A stretch of 64,000 bases of DNA from the NCBI RefSeq assembly GCF_964340395.1, contig NC_135549.1:9083342-9147341 (forward strand). The letters are read 5' to 3'. The position numbers were made by a program, and so were the translations under genes. This document shows positions 25,347 through 37,070 of the stretch, piece by piece (within the stretch, counting starts at the first letter, position 1; each line of letters begins with the position of its first letter). The notes below the pieces were generated by a model. The model did no database searches. It was not told where the DNA came from and saw only the letters and a program-made list of their open reading frames with translations. The stretch is from Glandiceps talaboti. Taxonomy: Eukaryota > Hemichordata > Enteropneusta > Spengelidae.

Positions 25347-27200
25347 GGAGAAAGGTGAACAGTGGATATCAATTAGTAATCCCAATAGCATTACACTATC
25401 ACTGTCAGTGGTAAGACAGAATATTGTGCTAAAGAAAGCCATTTGACTATACAGTGGAGAAAGATCATAGAAAACAACCACACATATAGTTACTAGACTA
25501 GATGTGATGATTCCTTGATTTTTTAAAATATGAAAATATACATCAAATTTGCACTGTAGCAACACCTCATGCAGTCTGTTTTTATGGAGCTGATGTGTTT
25601 AATACTCCAATAGCACTTGTATTCCTCAGTTTGTCTTACATCTTCCCATTCAAATTGATTCACACCCTAGACTCTCTCACCAGTCCTCGGGAGCATCGCT
25701 ATTAGATGTTTTGTATGTACCAATTAGTCGATGAAGGCCCACAGTACAATCATGCAGTAGATATCGGTATCTACAAAACAGCCCTTTTAGCAATGCGATA
25801 CTCCAAGACTGTGAGAGAGTCTAGCCACACCCCAATCCCTATGCTTACATTTATATAATAAACATGTAAATTACATGTAAATTATTCACACTTCATGGGG
25901 GGGGGGGGGGGGGGGTTAGGTAAAGGTGCAAAGGTCACTATTCCTATATTGACACTGGTGATTTCTGCCCCAATGTCTGTGTTCAATGCATTTGCATGTG
26001 TTCATTTACATAATGACTTCATTTGAATAACATTCTTCTTCCACTGCAACTATTATCAGGTTATCGGGACATTTTAAAATTGTAATATCCACTTGATACT
26101 AGTAGAAAGACAAGCTGAAGAGTATGACATGCAATTGGAAGTATACACATCTGTACTATAAAGAAACTCATTCCCACTTTTAATTAAATACAAATACTCA
26201 GAAAGAGGACACATTTACATCACATACTGACATGTCAGTGGATATTTTTGCAACTGATCCGACTAAAAAATTTGGGAAAATGCCATAATGAAGGTTGTAG
26301 TTTCATGACGACGTTAATTCGACTTTGATCCAATTTTTGGCCTCTAATTTTTCTCAAAACAATGCTACAAGAAAAATAATGTATTCACTATGTGTGGACA
26401 TTTTTGTTAATTCATAGTTGTCATGTAGAAAATATTTCAAGAGAATTAATTTATAATATAATTGTGAAATTTTACAAAAATAACCCCTTCGGGTACATAC
26501 ATTGTATTCCATCTCATCACTACCAGGTGAAAAACATACATGACACTTTCCTTGTAGCATACTATGCCGAGTCTACGTTTTCTAATATCAGACTAGGCAT
26601 ACATTAATGTTATTACACTTTTATAGCAATTTAAAAGCTATTAAGTCAGGATTTTCCATTAATTCTTCATCTCATTATATTTGAATATATTATTCAGGTG
26701 AATAACCAATTTGCAAGCAATTTTTACAGTTTCCTTTCGTGTTAATTTGATTTGACAAATGGATGAAATGTTGACACTGTGTAAGACATTATTATCTCTT
26801 AGTCGACAAAATACCATCTATGGATTTAAATAATGAATTCATTTTCAATAAGTAGAATAACAATCAGTGTGTTAATTCCACCAGAGAAAGACAAATGGTG
26901 TATTTTGTACTTGAGACATCACAATTTTTACCTGACTGTCTGCAAAATATTACAGATCTCGACCAAGTCTCAAGAAAGGAATCATTCAACTATTTAAAGG
27001 CCTACGTTTCAATCCAAGGTCATTAAATTACTGTTACCTTAGTAAGAATTAGAGTATCACTCTCCTGTACCAAATTTTCTACACCATTACAAAACACCTG
27101 GTTTTCACATCTACATGTTAATCCTAATCCAAAGTGGGCCTTTTTGATAAACAGGCAGTTGAATTATAATGTACTACGTATGATACATTAGGACAGACCA
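25347..27200. other. Gene-free stretch
   Basis: No gene recognised. It contains a 19-bp G homopolymer at 25897-25915. Open frames at 25296-25565 and 26354-26607 show no recognisable domain. Confidence 0.5.
25897..25915. repeat. (G)19 homopolymer
   Basis: An uninterrupted G run, prone to sequencing-length error. Confidence 0.95.
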
Positions 27201-27208
27201 TACAATTT

Positions 27209-27559
27209 TAGTCTAGGTCCTGACAGGGACCACATTATGTACTACAATCCCAGTCTAGTCAATCCCATTGGTTAAGCACAGATATCTGTGCTACCCCCTA
27301 TGGCGTTCACATCAACATGTCGTGGCATCCCCACATGATGTTAGTTTAAATAGACTGGTTGAGTCCTGGTTGGATATTTGTATATCATAGTCGAAACCAA
27401 ATCAGCTGTACAAATGAAGATTAATATTACTACTGACATGCGCAATTTGCGCTTCGTTCACCATGGGGGGGTTGAACCACATTTAACGCCTAGAGCAATT
27501 GGCTTGACTAGACTGGGATTGTAGTACGTAATACGGTCCCCTGTCAGGACCTAGACTAG
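27209..27559. mobile_element. MITE with 8-bp target duplication (hAT-like)
   Basis: Inverted ends TAGTCTAGGTCCTGACAGGG on the left and CCCTGTCAGGACCTAGACTA on the right extend imperfectly for about 70 bp, including ACTACAATCCCAGTCTAGTC and its inverse. The element is flanked by direct repeats TACAATTT at 27201-27208 and 27560-27567. An 8-bp target duplication is typical of hAT transposons (family knowledge), so a non-autonomous hAT-like element is the best inference. There is no transposase frame inside. The high arm identity suggests fairly recent insertion. Confidence 0.8.
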
Positions 27560-27567
27560 TACAATTT

Positions 27568-30390
27568 TGACCCACAACTTGATACTTATGAAGTGTACTA
27601 CCATACCATAAATCAAAGATACAACCTTTTCCAATATTTTTGTTCCTCATGTGGCCTCAATTTTACTGTTATTTTGTATACAAGTTCTTTATTTCCATTT
27701 TGTTTGCAATACTTGCAATAAAACTTAGACATGAGTGCCTTGAATAAATTAACATCTGCACAGCAAATTTAATTTGTAATAAAGTGAACTATAAAATCAT
27801 CCATCCCCATATTTTAAAAAACAAAAAAACACTTTAATATTTAAATACAAATTTGTGTCTTCATGCAGTATTTGAATCATCAATTTTTCATTTCCTGACT
27901 GACATCGTTAAGTGTAATCGGAGTCATAAATACTTAAATTACAAAATAATTACACTTTTACTGATTATTAGGTCAAAGGTCACATACGCCTGAGTAATTA
28001 TCAAATAATAGTGAAAATTCATCTGTAAGAATATTAAATTCCTACCTTTAAAAAAATTCAATTATTTCACATGCCTGATGCTAACTTTTGAAATTTAATG
28101 TTCTGAGCACGCTTCCCCAAATATTCAATAAAATAAATAGGAAACTCTGACTTGTAATCGGAGAGAATTGAATGCTAGAGGTAATCTACACAGTATTTAC
28201 ACAGTTTTATTGAAGGATTTTTGTTGAAAATATTTGTTACTTTACAAAAATTTCAGAGTAAACACAGGGGCTATAGCTTTGCATATCTACGCTTGGAATG
28301 TGATCATACCCTAGGCTATGCCTTCCATTAATAGGTGGGTTTAAGTTAATTAATTAATTTTGAATTAAAGTATTTGACTTTATGATTAATAGTCACTGTA
28401 TGCACACATTAAATATGTTTAATTAATAGTTACAATTTATAGTGTGACACAAACATAGGGCCAAATAAAATGAGCGATTTTCAAAACACGGCCAAATAAA
28501 ATGAAATTGCAAAGCAATTTTCAAAACATGGCCAAATAAAATAACATATTGTAGTGGAATTTTCAAAACACATGACCTTATAAAGTATAAAGCATGGGTA
28601 GGTAGAGTGATTTTTTTCCCATTTTTTTTGTACTGCCATGCAAAAAATGTAAATGAGCTAATGTATTGGTCTACATGTATGTACATGTGAAAATCAATCA
28701 CATTGTTTCCAATCACAAATGTTTACATACACTGATAAAGTAACTGAGTGTCATCTCAATCATTGTTTCCATTCTCCTTTATTTTTGCAATTTAAAAAAA
28801 AATGCTTTGGGTGATTTGCATCTCATACAATTTTTTTTTTGGGGGGGGTTCTTTTGTTAATATTTTAAAAAACCTAGTCCTCAGGTTGATCATAATACTT
28901 ATAATAAAATATATTTATTCAGGGTAGTTCAAATAAGTGTTACAGTAGTACTAAAGTAAATTAAAACAGTTCTTTCCATTGAGGCTCTCAATCATGGTGT
29001 AATACTTGTGGGCCTACTACAGGAATGGTATATCAGTTTTCTTTCAAATACACAAGTTAATGAAACTTAAAAGCGAATTTTCACAAAACGTTTTCACATC
29101 TTCCACTGACTTTAATACAAAGCAGAAATGAGATTCTCTTGATAACTTTACATTTCAACTGTTAAACATGTACACACCTGGAGAATGTTATGTATTGTGA
29201 AAGTTGGAACACTAGAATTATTGTAAGTCTTACGGTAATTTATAATTATAATTACATTACTCTTTATATAAAGCATAACAGTACACGATACAAATTATCG
29301 TGTAGGCGTTCACAACAATTTACTGCATTTTAACAGTAATATAAAAACGTGGTCATGCAGTATCTCCTGCAACAAAAATATCAACCTATGCTGGTGAAAA
29401 TTGAAAATTTTCAGATAGAATTTATTCACAGAAATATTTCATTGAATTTAGCCTCTGACTTTGTTTGCTTTAATTTAATTTAATATTCAAAATGTCAAAA
29501 ATATCCCATGGTAAACAATGCTATTCTCAAATCTTAAGGAAATTTAATACGATTCATCAGTAATGCAAATGTCTGGGGAAAAAAGACTGTTTATCATAAA
29601 ACATGTCAACAATTGGTACAGCCGTTGTAACCTGAACCTACTAGACTCTGCAGTTTTGTGAACAATAAAAAACAGCTTTTCCATTGTGTTTATTATTTGC
29701 TCTACCAGCAACAGTTTTCAAAATATGCATAATAGTAAAATTCATGAGGTCAAACACCAGAATGAATAAAGCTATGGATTGATGGAATATAGTACCTATA
29801 TGCCAGCATATTTTAACCACACAATATAATAACATCCATCACTCTCAGAGTTTTACCGAGGAAAGTTACATGTACAAAGCATATGCAAAGGGCACCTTAC
29901 ATTCTACAATAAGAAAACATGTCATCTATCAGAAATAAAACACAATGTATGCAGACATATGTCACAATAGTACATGCATGTACATGATGCAGTCACTACA
30001 TGGGAAGAATACAGTAAAAATTAGTGAATTTATCCTATACCAGCTGTTACTGCATATTTTCACTAAATGACATCTGTCAGGGCCACTAAAATAAAAATGT
30101 TTTCATTTCAGACAACCCGCCATGTAGTTTATAGCTTAAACCAGTACATAAATTAATAAAACTATATAGGGTTTCAATCTGAGACAGGACTCTACAGCCC
30201 CCTTCCCCACTACACACACACCTTTTTAATTTATGTATACAGAAGGCTATTATTTTCTTACCATGATAATAAATCATTAATAATTACTAATCAACTTCCA
30301 ACAACCAAAAGTAATCTTCCTAGCTCATTTGTGACTTTTTTATTTTTCATGAAGAATACATATTATCAATAGCAGTGTAAAAGGTAAATT
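27568..30390. other. Gene-free stretch
   Basis: No gene recognised. At 28455-28570 a short irregular tandem (GGCCAAATAAAAT...TTTTCAAAACA, three copies) explains the 97-residue minus-strand open frame. The rest is AT-rich unique sequence. Confidence 0.5.
28455..28570. repeat. Irregular ~40-bp tandem, 3 copies
   Basis: Three copies of GGCCAAATAAAAT followed by a variable AT stretch and TTTTCAAAACA. Confidence 0.75.
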
Positions 30391-30660
30391 CCCAACACAT
30401 TGATATGCCAGCAATCCATGTTTGCAACACTGTTGCATATCAAACCATTACATTTGCCCCAAGTGACAATTTTGATCCCCCCCCCCCAACATATTGATAT
30501 ACTAACAATGCATATTTGCAACACTGTTACATATCAAACCATTGCATTGGCCCCAAGTGATAATTTTGATCCCCCAACACATTGATATGCTAACAATGCA
30601 TATTTGCAACACTGTTGCATATCAAACCATTGCATTGGCTTCAAGTGACAATTTTGATGC
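30391..30660. repeat. ~90-bp tandem repeat, 3 copies
   Basis: The units begin CAACACATTGATATGC and contain TTTGCAACACTGTTGCATAT and CCAAGTGACAATTTTGAT. Copy starts near 30399, 30493 and 30581 differ mainly in the length of a C run. Plus-strand open frames of 61 and 75 residues are repeat artefacts. Confidence 0.9.
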
Positions 30661-30883
30661 TGTCAAGAAAAATAATTCAACGCAAGCAGTACAAAAGTAT
30701 GATGAGGCATTTCATGAATCCAGGGGGACATCGTATGTTGAAATAATACCTCGTCAGATATGCATTTGATAGGTGGTCACCCAGTTCTGGATTGTTATAA
30801 TATGCCATTATAATAACTTGATATGTCTGGAACAGTGTGTGAAGTTAACGTTGGTCCATTTGTCAGAGACCTACAAATTTCCG

Positions 30884-31229
30884 TAAGGCCTAATAAAAAA
30901 ATAGGTGGGGTAGGTAGATTTTTTATTTTATCTTATTATATTTTTTTTTCATGTTGAGTGTCTATTTCAGGTTTTCCATTGTTTTCCAAATGGTCTCTGT
31001 GTTATTTATTTCTTCCTATCAATTGTACAGCCATTACAGATAAGAAGAACAGTTTTAGAGTGTCTTTTAGTAGAATCAGTTTCCACATCCACTATTTCTG
31101 GCAACGCTTCACAATTTTCACAATTTTATAATTTTTTTCTTGAAAACGTAAAAAAAAGTTTAGGGTCGGTAGTGAAAATCTAGGTGTGGTCAAGTAACCG
31201 GAACCAAACCATTTTTTTTCTAGGCCTAA
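30884..31229 (+). mobile_element. MITE family A, copy 3
   Basis: Starts TAAGGCCTAATAAAAAAATA and ends ACCATTTTTTTTCTAGGCCTAA. The first terminal repeat is internally deleted (the GTGTGGTTCCG block is missing) while the rest is intact, including TAGGTGGGGTAGGTAGATTT and TAACCGGAACCAAA. Confidence 0.85.
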
Positions 31230-32107
31230 GGACCAACAATTTTGCAGAGTTATAGCAACTTTGTTGAACCTTATGACCAATTGCAATTTGTAGTTACTGA
31301 ATAACAGTTATTTAATAATATGGATATATCCAAATTTTACCAACACGAATCTGACTTTGTGGTACGTGTTTTATGCTTACTTACTTGTTTGTAAGTGACC
31401 CGTCATGAGTCAGAGAATTGTTGATATCAGGTTCTACAGTGATGTACTTAGCATACATAAATTACATGTCAGAATACACTATTGAGGTTGGTTGAATTTT
31501 TCAATCTTTGTATTTGTACAAATTGTGAATACAAGAAGAGATTATATAGATGAAATAAATTATTGTAGATACTAAACTATTTGTTGCATTCTTAATTATT
31601 ACAGCAAGACAACATGTAACATGATAAAGTTCACAATCACTTGATCTTTATGGGGAGTGGGAGGCAAAGGGGCGTAGAGTTAGCTATAGGTCATAAACTG
31701 CATCAAACAAGGACCTTCAGTTTCCCATAAGGACCAACAGCTTTTACTACCTTTCGGTCATGATGGCCAAGTCATTTTCCCTTAACTTCACACATGGGTC
31801 TGGAATATTTGTAGCCCACAACATTTAGTTTCCTGGAATCAGCCATACTTTTGGATTCCCTAATGTAGGAGTTCAATAAGAGATCTCTTCATGGATGTTT
31901 GGGTGGACCCATAAACTTACATATTTGAAAATCAAATCCTGGCTATAAATACAAAAGTGCAGGTACAAGATATTATCATTGTGACTTTAAAGCAGTCATA
32001 CACAGCTGTTAGTTCCAGAATTTTTTTCTGTCCTACCAGGATACTCCAAAAGTGGTTTTTTTCCCTCTCTCATGTATTGCAGGTACAGAGAGGAGTAAGT
32101 CAGGTAA
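31230..32107. other. Gene-free stretch
   Basis: No gene recognised. A splice-bounded open segment on the minus strand near 31384-31431 (contains PDINNSLTHDGSLTN) was considered as a possible transporter loop exon, but it lacks any recognisable motif. Confidence 0.45.
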
Positions 32108-32456
32108 ATAATGTTGGGTTCTTATATAGCGCTTTCCCACACCGTGCTCAAAGCGCTTTACAATTTATTACCCCTGGCTCGGATCAGAACGGCACAACGG
32201 CCCTTTAGTCTTCCTCAACTCCCCGGGGAGCATACAATCCATTGCAGCCATTTCAGCGCATAGGATTAAAGCCTTCACATTGCAACCTACATCCTACCAG
32301 GTCCCCAATTATACAGCTGGGTTGACTGAAGCACAGTCGTGGTTCAAATCTTGCCCAAGGACTTTAGCCACTCAGAAACAAACAGCAGGCAGCGACAGGA
32401 CTCGAACCTGCAACCTGTAGATTCCAAGCCGGTCACGCTAACCATTCACCCATCAT
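32108..32456 (-). mobile_element. tRNA-derived SINE, well-preserved copy 1
   Basis: Read on the minus strand, the head carries an RNA polymerase III A box (TGGTTAGCGTG, 32434-32444) and a B box (GGTTCGAGTCC, 32398-32408) at tRNA-like spacing. A body follows (CAGTCAACCCAGCTGTATAA, CCTGGTAGGATGTAGG), then a tail with AAGCGCTTTGAGCACGGTGT and GAAAGCGCTATATAAGAACC, an inverted GCGCTT pair. Such GCGCTATATAAG tails occur in SINEs of several animal phyla that borrow LINE 3-prime ends. The copy has no intact tRNA fold beyond the boxes and is not called a tRNA gene. Confidence 0.85.
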
Positions 32457-32689
32457 GACTCCATGTAAACTTACATGATATACATATTTCAACACCCGGT
32501 ACAATAATTTTTGTGGAGAATCCAGGTAGTGACCATGAAACTGCATTTAGATTTTACCTACTTTAATACTGCCCTTAAGAAAAACAATGTGCCAAAGGTT
32601 TTGTAGCATAACTGTATATTTTATATATTTTCAAAAAATGTTTATCTCTACGTACATGTAGTTTTCAAAATATAAGATTTGTCCAAAAT

Positions 32690-33190
32690 TCATATTTTTA
32701 CACCTAATCTACATATCACAGATGAGATAATCATGAATACATCATCATCTACACATTCCTAGAATCATTGCCATTAAATTTCAGCTCAATCTGCCAAGTG
32801 GAATTAAAGATTTTGACCAAAAAAACACATTTTAGAACCAATTTGCATATCACTGATGGGATCATCATGTCATGAACACTTTTTTATCTACACATCCCTA
32901 AGAACATTTCCACTAAATTTCAGACCAATCTGTCCTGTAGGTTTTTTTTTACCAAAATCACATTTTTGACCCACATCACACACCTATACTGCAATCAGTT
33001 TCATTTGAACAACTTCCTAACTATAGACACCCAGAGTAATATCCACACCACACTATGGCAATCAGTCCAGCATTTTTTTACCGTCATCCAAACACATACA
33101 ACACATACATGCACATCCATACAGACAGACAGACAGACAGACCCTTTGCCATCTCTACAGCACTACTGAATCTCAATTGTGCCAAACATT
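32690..33190 (+). mobile_element. Helentron-like non-autonomous element, copy 2
   Basis: It contains the repeated block TTTGCATATCAC-GATG, the phrase TAAATTTCAG-CCAATCTG twice, then (ACAG)n at 33118-33141, and a 3-prime hairpin based on GCAC (33160-33163) and GTGC (33179-33182) followed by CAAAC. It is a close relative of 52085-53269 and 63392-63576. The left boundary is uncertain. Confidence 0.6.
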
Positions 33191-34029
33191 GTGTGACATT
33201 TTTTTTGCTACTAAAAAATAATGAAGACTTTAAATTTCTGACAAAAATAAAGGATAACAATGTCAACACATTTCTTTTAGATTTTTTTTTTTATTTTACA
33301 TGATGGCTGATAGTAAGTCAAAATTATTAGTCAACTCTCTTGTTATATTAGTAATGATTCTTATGAACTACCCATTTTTCTCTCTGCTTGAATGTACTTT
33401 TACAAGATAACTGTTTTCCAAGTACTATAACCCTACATTTTTATAAGCAAAGTTTCATCACATTATCAAAAGTTATGCACCAAATTTGAACAAATATAAA
33501 TATCAGAGATACAGGAATTATCAATAAATAATAAACATCCTTTAATGCACGTTATTTCGTTCTATAAATCCGGCCATCAGGCTATGTCCAATTCCACATG
33601 GAAAACGTTAAACATGACTCAAAAGATTACTACTTCTTGCAAAATAAAATACTTTAATCAAGTAGAAAATTTACCCACAGAGTAAAACGTACGCCCAAAA
33701 CAGGCAAGATTTACATGTGAAAAGATAGCAATACAAGGGAAAACAAAATGTTTGAAAAACACCCCTGATGGTGAGTTTCTTCCATTGTTCTTTCCTTTCA
33801 CAAACTATATAAAAGACATCTTTGCAAATACATGACAAAGATATGGTTGGTCCAGGAATACATTTGTAGACTATAGCGATGCAATATAACTTGGATCATT
33901 TATCATCTGACAATGTATGTATGTAATCATTGCTCCTAATACAGACTACTTACAAAATATAATACAAAGATTTTGTGATTCAGAATTATATTTGATCCAA
34001 GTAATGTCAGTTTATCCATTTTTGAAGAG
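33191..34029. other. Gene-free stretch
   Basis: AT-rich, no gene or clear repeat recognised. Confidence 0.5.
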
Positions 34030-34250
34030 TGATGATGAATACCTGGTTGAGTTTTGCTAATACAACTAATACTGGCCAATTATGTACTACAGATATCTGT
34101 AGAATTACCTGCCTGAGTTCTGCCAATACAACTTACAAGCAGTGATGGCTACAGATAGATGTGGAATTACCTGCTTGAGTTCTGCCAATACAACCAGTGA
34201 TGGCCAAGTATGTACTAAAGATACCTGTAGAGTATTCTGCTAATTCTCCA
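34030..34250. repeat. ~75-bp tandem repeat, about 3 copies
   Basis: Three diverged copies of a unit containing ACCTG-TTGAGTTCTGCCAATACAA and GTACTACAGATATCTGTAGA. Confidence 0.75.
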
Positions 34251-34610
34251 TGCCTAGTACCACTACTAGGCTGTCAGTAGTCAGACATAATACATATTAA
34301 AACCGTTTGATGACATAAATTAGTATGTACCAGTGCAATAAAATGTCAAAGTAACCCCATTATGCCACAAACTGTGCTACCAACACCTGAAGACAATTAA
34401 ATAATGGCATTGGGAAGGCATGTATCAATTTAACAACACAACAATAGTTGATGTAGGTATTTGCATATGAGTAAAGTTTTTTATTTATTTATTTATTTAT
34501 TTTTAAAACCACAACTGATACCCCAAAATAGTGAAATGTTCATATTGTGTATTACAGATAATATTACTTAAATGTGAGATTCATTGCCTTTATTTCTTAG
34601 TCAACTTGGT

Positions 34611-36156
34611 CATTCACTAAGTTATAACAGTTCAGTGAGAACAGTTGTACCATACCCAGTAATTCACTAAGTTATAACAGTTCAGTGAGAACAGTTGTAC
34701 CATACCCAGTCATTTACTGAGTTATAACAGTTCAGTGAGAACAGTTGTACCATACCATCATTTACTGAGTTATAACAGTTCAGTAAGAACAGTTGTAACA
34801 TATCCAGTAATTCACTAAGTTATAACAGTTCAGTGAGAACAGTTGTACCATACCCAGTCATTTACTGAGTTATAACAGTTCAGTAAGAACAGTTGTACCA
34901 TACCATCATTTACTGAGTTATAACAGTTCAGTAAGAACAGTTGTAACATATCCAGTAATTCACTGAGTTATAACAGTTCAGTGAGAACAGTTGTATCATA
35001 CCCAGTCATTTACTGAGTTATAACAGTTCAGTGAGAACAGTTGTATCATATCCAGGCATTCACTGAGTTATAACAGTTCAGTGAGAACAGTTGTAACATA
35101 TCCAGTAATTCACTGAGTTATAACAGTTCAGTGAGAACAGTTGTATCATACCCAGTCATTTACTGAGTTATAACAGTTCAGTGAGAACAGTTGTATCATA
35201 TCCAGGCATTCACTGAGTTATAACAGTTCAGTGAGAACAGTTGTATCATACCCAGTCATTCACTGAGTTATAACAGTTCAGTAAGAACAGTTGTATCATA
35301 TCCAGTAATTCACTGAGTTGTAACAGCTCAGTAAGAACAGTTGTACCATACCCAGTCATTCAGTGAGTTGTAACAGCTCAGTGAGAACAGTTGTACCATA
35401 CCCAGTCATTCACTAAGTTATAACAGCTCTGTGAGAACAGTTGTAACATACCCAGTCATTCACTAAGTTATAACAGCTCAGTGAAAACAGTTGTACCATA
35501 CCCAGTCATTCAGTGAGTTATAACAGTTCAGTGAGAACAGTTGTACCATACCCAGTCATTTACTTAGTTATAACAGTTCAGTGAGAACAGTTGTACCATA
35601 CCCAGTCATTTACTTAGTTATAACAGTTCAGTGAGAACAGTTGTACCATACCCAGTCATTTACTTAGTTATAACAGTTCAGTGAGAACAGTTGTACCATA
35701 CCCAGTCATTTACTGAGTTGTAACAGTTCAGTGAGAACAGTTGTATCATACCCAGTAATTCACTGAGTTGTAACAGCTCAGTGAGAACAGTTGTAACATA
35801 CCCAGTCATTTACTGAGTTGTAACAGCTCAGTGAGAACAGTTGTACCATACCCAGTCATTTACTTAGTTATAACAGTTCAGTGAGAACAGTTGTACCATA
35901 CCCAGTCATTCACTGAGTTGTAACAGTTCAGTGAGAACAGTTGTATCATACCCAGTCATTCACTGAGTTGTAACAGCTCAGTGAGAACAGTTGTACCATA
36001 CCCAGTCATTCACTAAGTTATAACAGCTCTGTGAGAACAGTTGTACCATACCCAGTCATTCACTAAGTTATAACAGCTCTGTGAGAACAGTTGTACCATA
36101 CCCAGGCATTCAGTGAGTTGTAACAGTTCAGTGAGAACAGTTGTAACATATCCAGT
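34611..36156. repeat. 50-bp satellite, about 31 copies
   Basis: A regular 50-bp unit, CATTCACTGAGTTATAACAG then TTCAGTGAGAACAGTTGT and A-CATA-CCAGT. Within each unit CACTGA and TCAGTG are inverted around GTTATAAC, itself a palindrome, and AACAGTT occurs twice, so each unit could form a short hairpin. Variants (CACTAAG, TTACTGAG, CAGCTC, TATCCAG) recur in blocks, suggesting higher-order amplification. No coding function: unit length is not a multiple of three and no long frame survives. Confidence 0.97.
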
Positions 36157-36726
36157 CACCCTGAACTCTCATGTGCTGGTGAGAAGGTTTATGTAATCAG
36201 TTCAAGAGATATTTAATATCTCTCAAATATTTTACTACACAAATAACAACGAATGCACTATTTGATCTGGTGGGTTACAAAACAGTCAAATGCCAAAGAA
36301 CACACAATCACATACACAAAGTCCATACAACATACCATGCAAGACTTCAAATCCAAACATAAAGACAATGTTCTTAGTATACAATACTAAAGGCATCTTT
36401 CATGTGTATAGATTACATAACAATAGAATAAAAAACTAACTTATGTTTTGGTAATATTACATTTTTCTAACTTCATAAAAAAACACTAATAAAATATCAT
36501 ATTAGTATTATCTATTTACTACATACCGTACAAAAGACATCATTTTCGTGTAAAAACAACAAAAACTAATTTTCTTGTTCCATGTTGCAGTTTAAATTCA
36601 AATAGTGTCAGCTCTTTGAAAGTTTGAGCACATGCAGTGTTCAAAAGTACCAAAGGGAATTTTACGTCATTACTATTATTTCAAAGAATAAAGTATAAAT
36701 TCAAGTCTTTATTTTTAAAACATAAA
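36157..36726. other. Gene-free stretch
   Basis: AT-rich sequence between the satellite and a MITE; nothing recognised. Confidence 0.5.
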
Positions 36727-37070
36727 GGCCTAAAAAAATTGTGTGGTTCTTATTATGCTCAATTTTAGAATAGGTGGGGTAGGTAGATTTTTTTTTTATA
36801 TGTGAGTGTCTAGTTAAGGTAGTTATGTTTTCCGTTGTTTTCCATATATAGTCTCTGTGTTATTGGTTTCTTCTCATCAGATGTACAGCCATTACAGATT
36901 GAAAGAACAATTTTATATTGTCTTTTTAAGTTCATGTCAGTTTCTGCAAGACTTCATAATTTTCATGATTTTATTAATTCTTTTCTAAAAAACGTCCAAA
37001 AAAGTTTAGGATCGGCAGTGAAAAACTAGGTGGGGTTGGGTAACTGAAACCAAACAATTTTTTTTAGGCC
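36727..37070 (+). mobile_element. MITE family A, copy 4 (clear inverted ends)
   Basis: The best example of both ends in the window: GGCCTAAAAAAATTGTGTGG at the left and CCAAACAATTTTTTTTAGGCC-type at the right. The interior reads TAGGTGGGGTAGGTAGATTT, TGTGAGTGTCTAGTT, ATGTACAGCCATTACAGATT and AGTTTAGGATCGGCAGTG. It carries no protein-coding capacity. Confidence 0.85.

Noticed and set aside
31384-31431. Minus-strand segment with PDINNSLTHDGSLTN as a possible MFSD4A-like loop exon
   Set aside because: Splice sites are acceptable but there is no membrane segment or family motif; it is too short to support.
32398-32456. tRNA gene on the minus strand
   Set aside because: A and B boxes are present but there is no clean cloverleaf or acceptor stem, and the sequence continues into a SINE body shared with another locus.
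34611-36156. CRISPR-like array
   Set aside because: The repeats are contiguous 50-bp tandem units with no unique spacers, in an animal genome.
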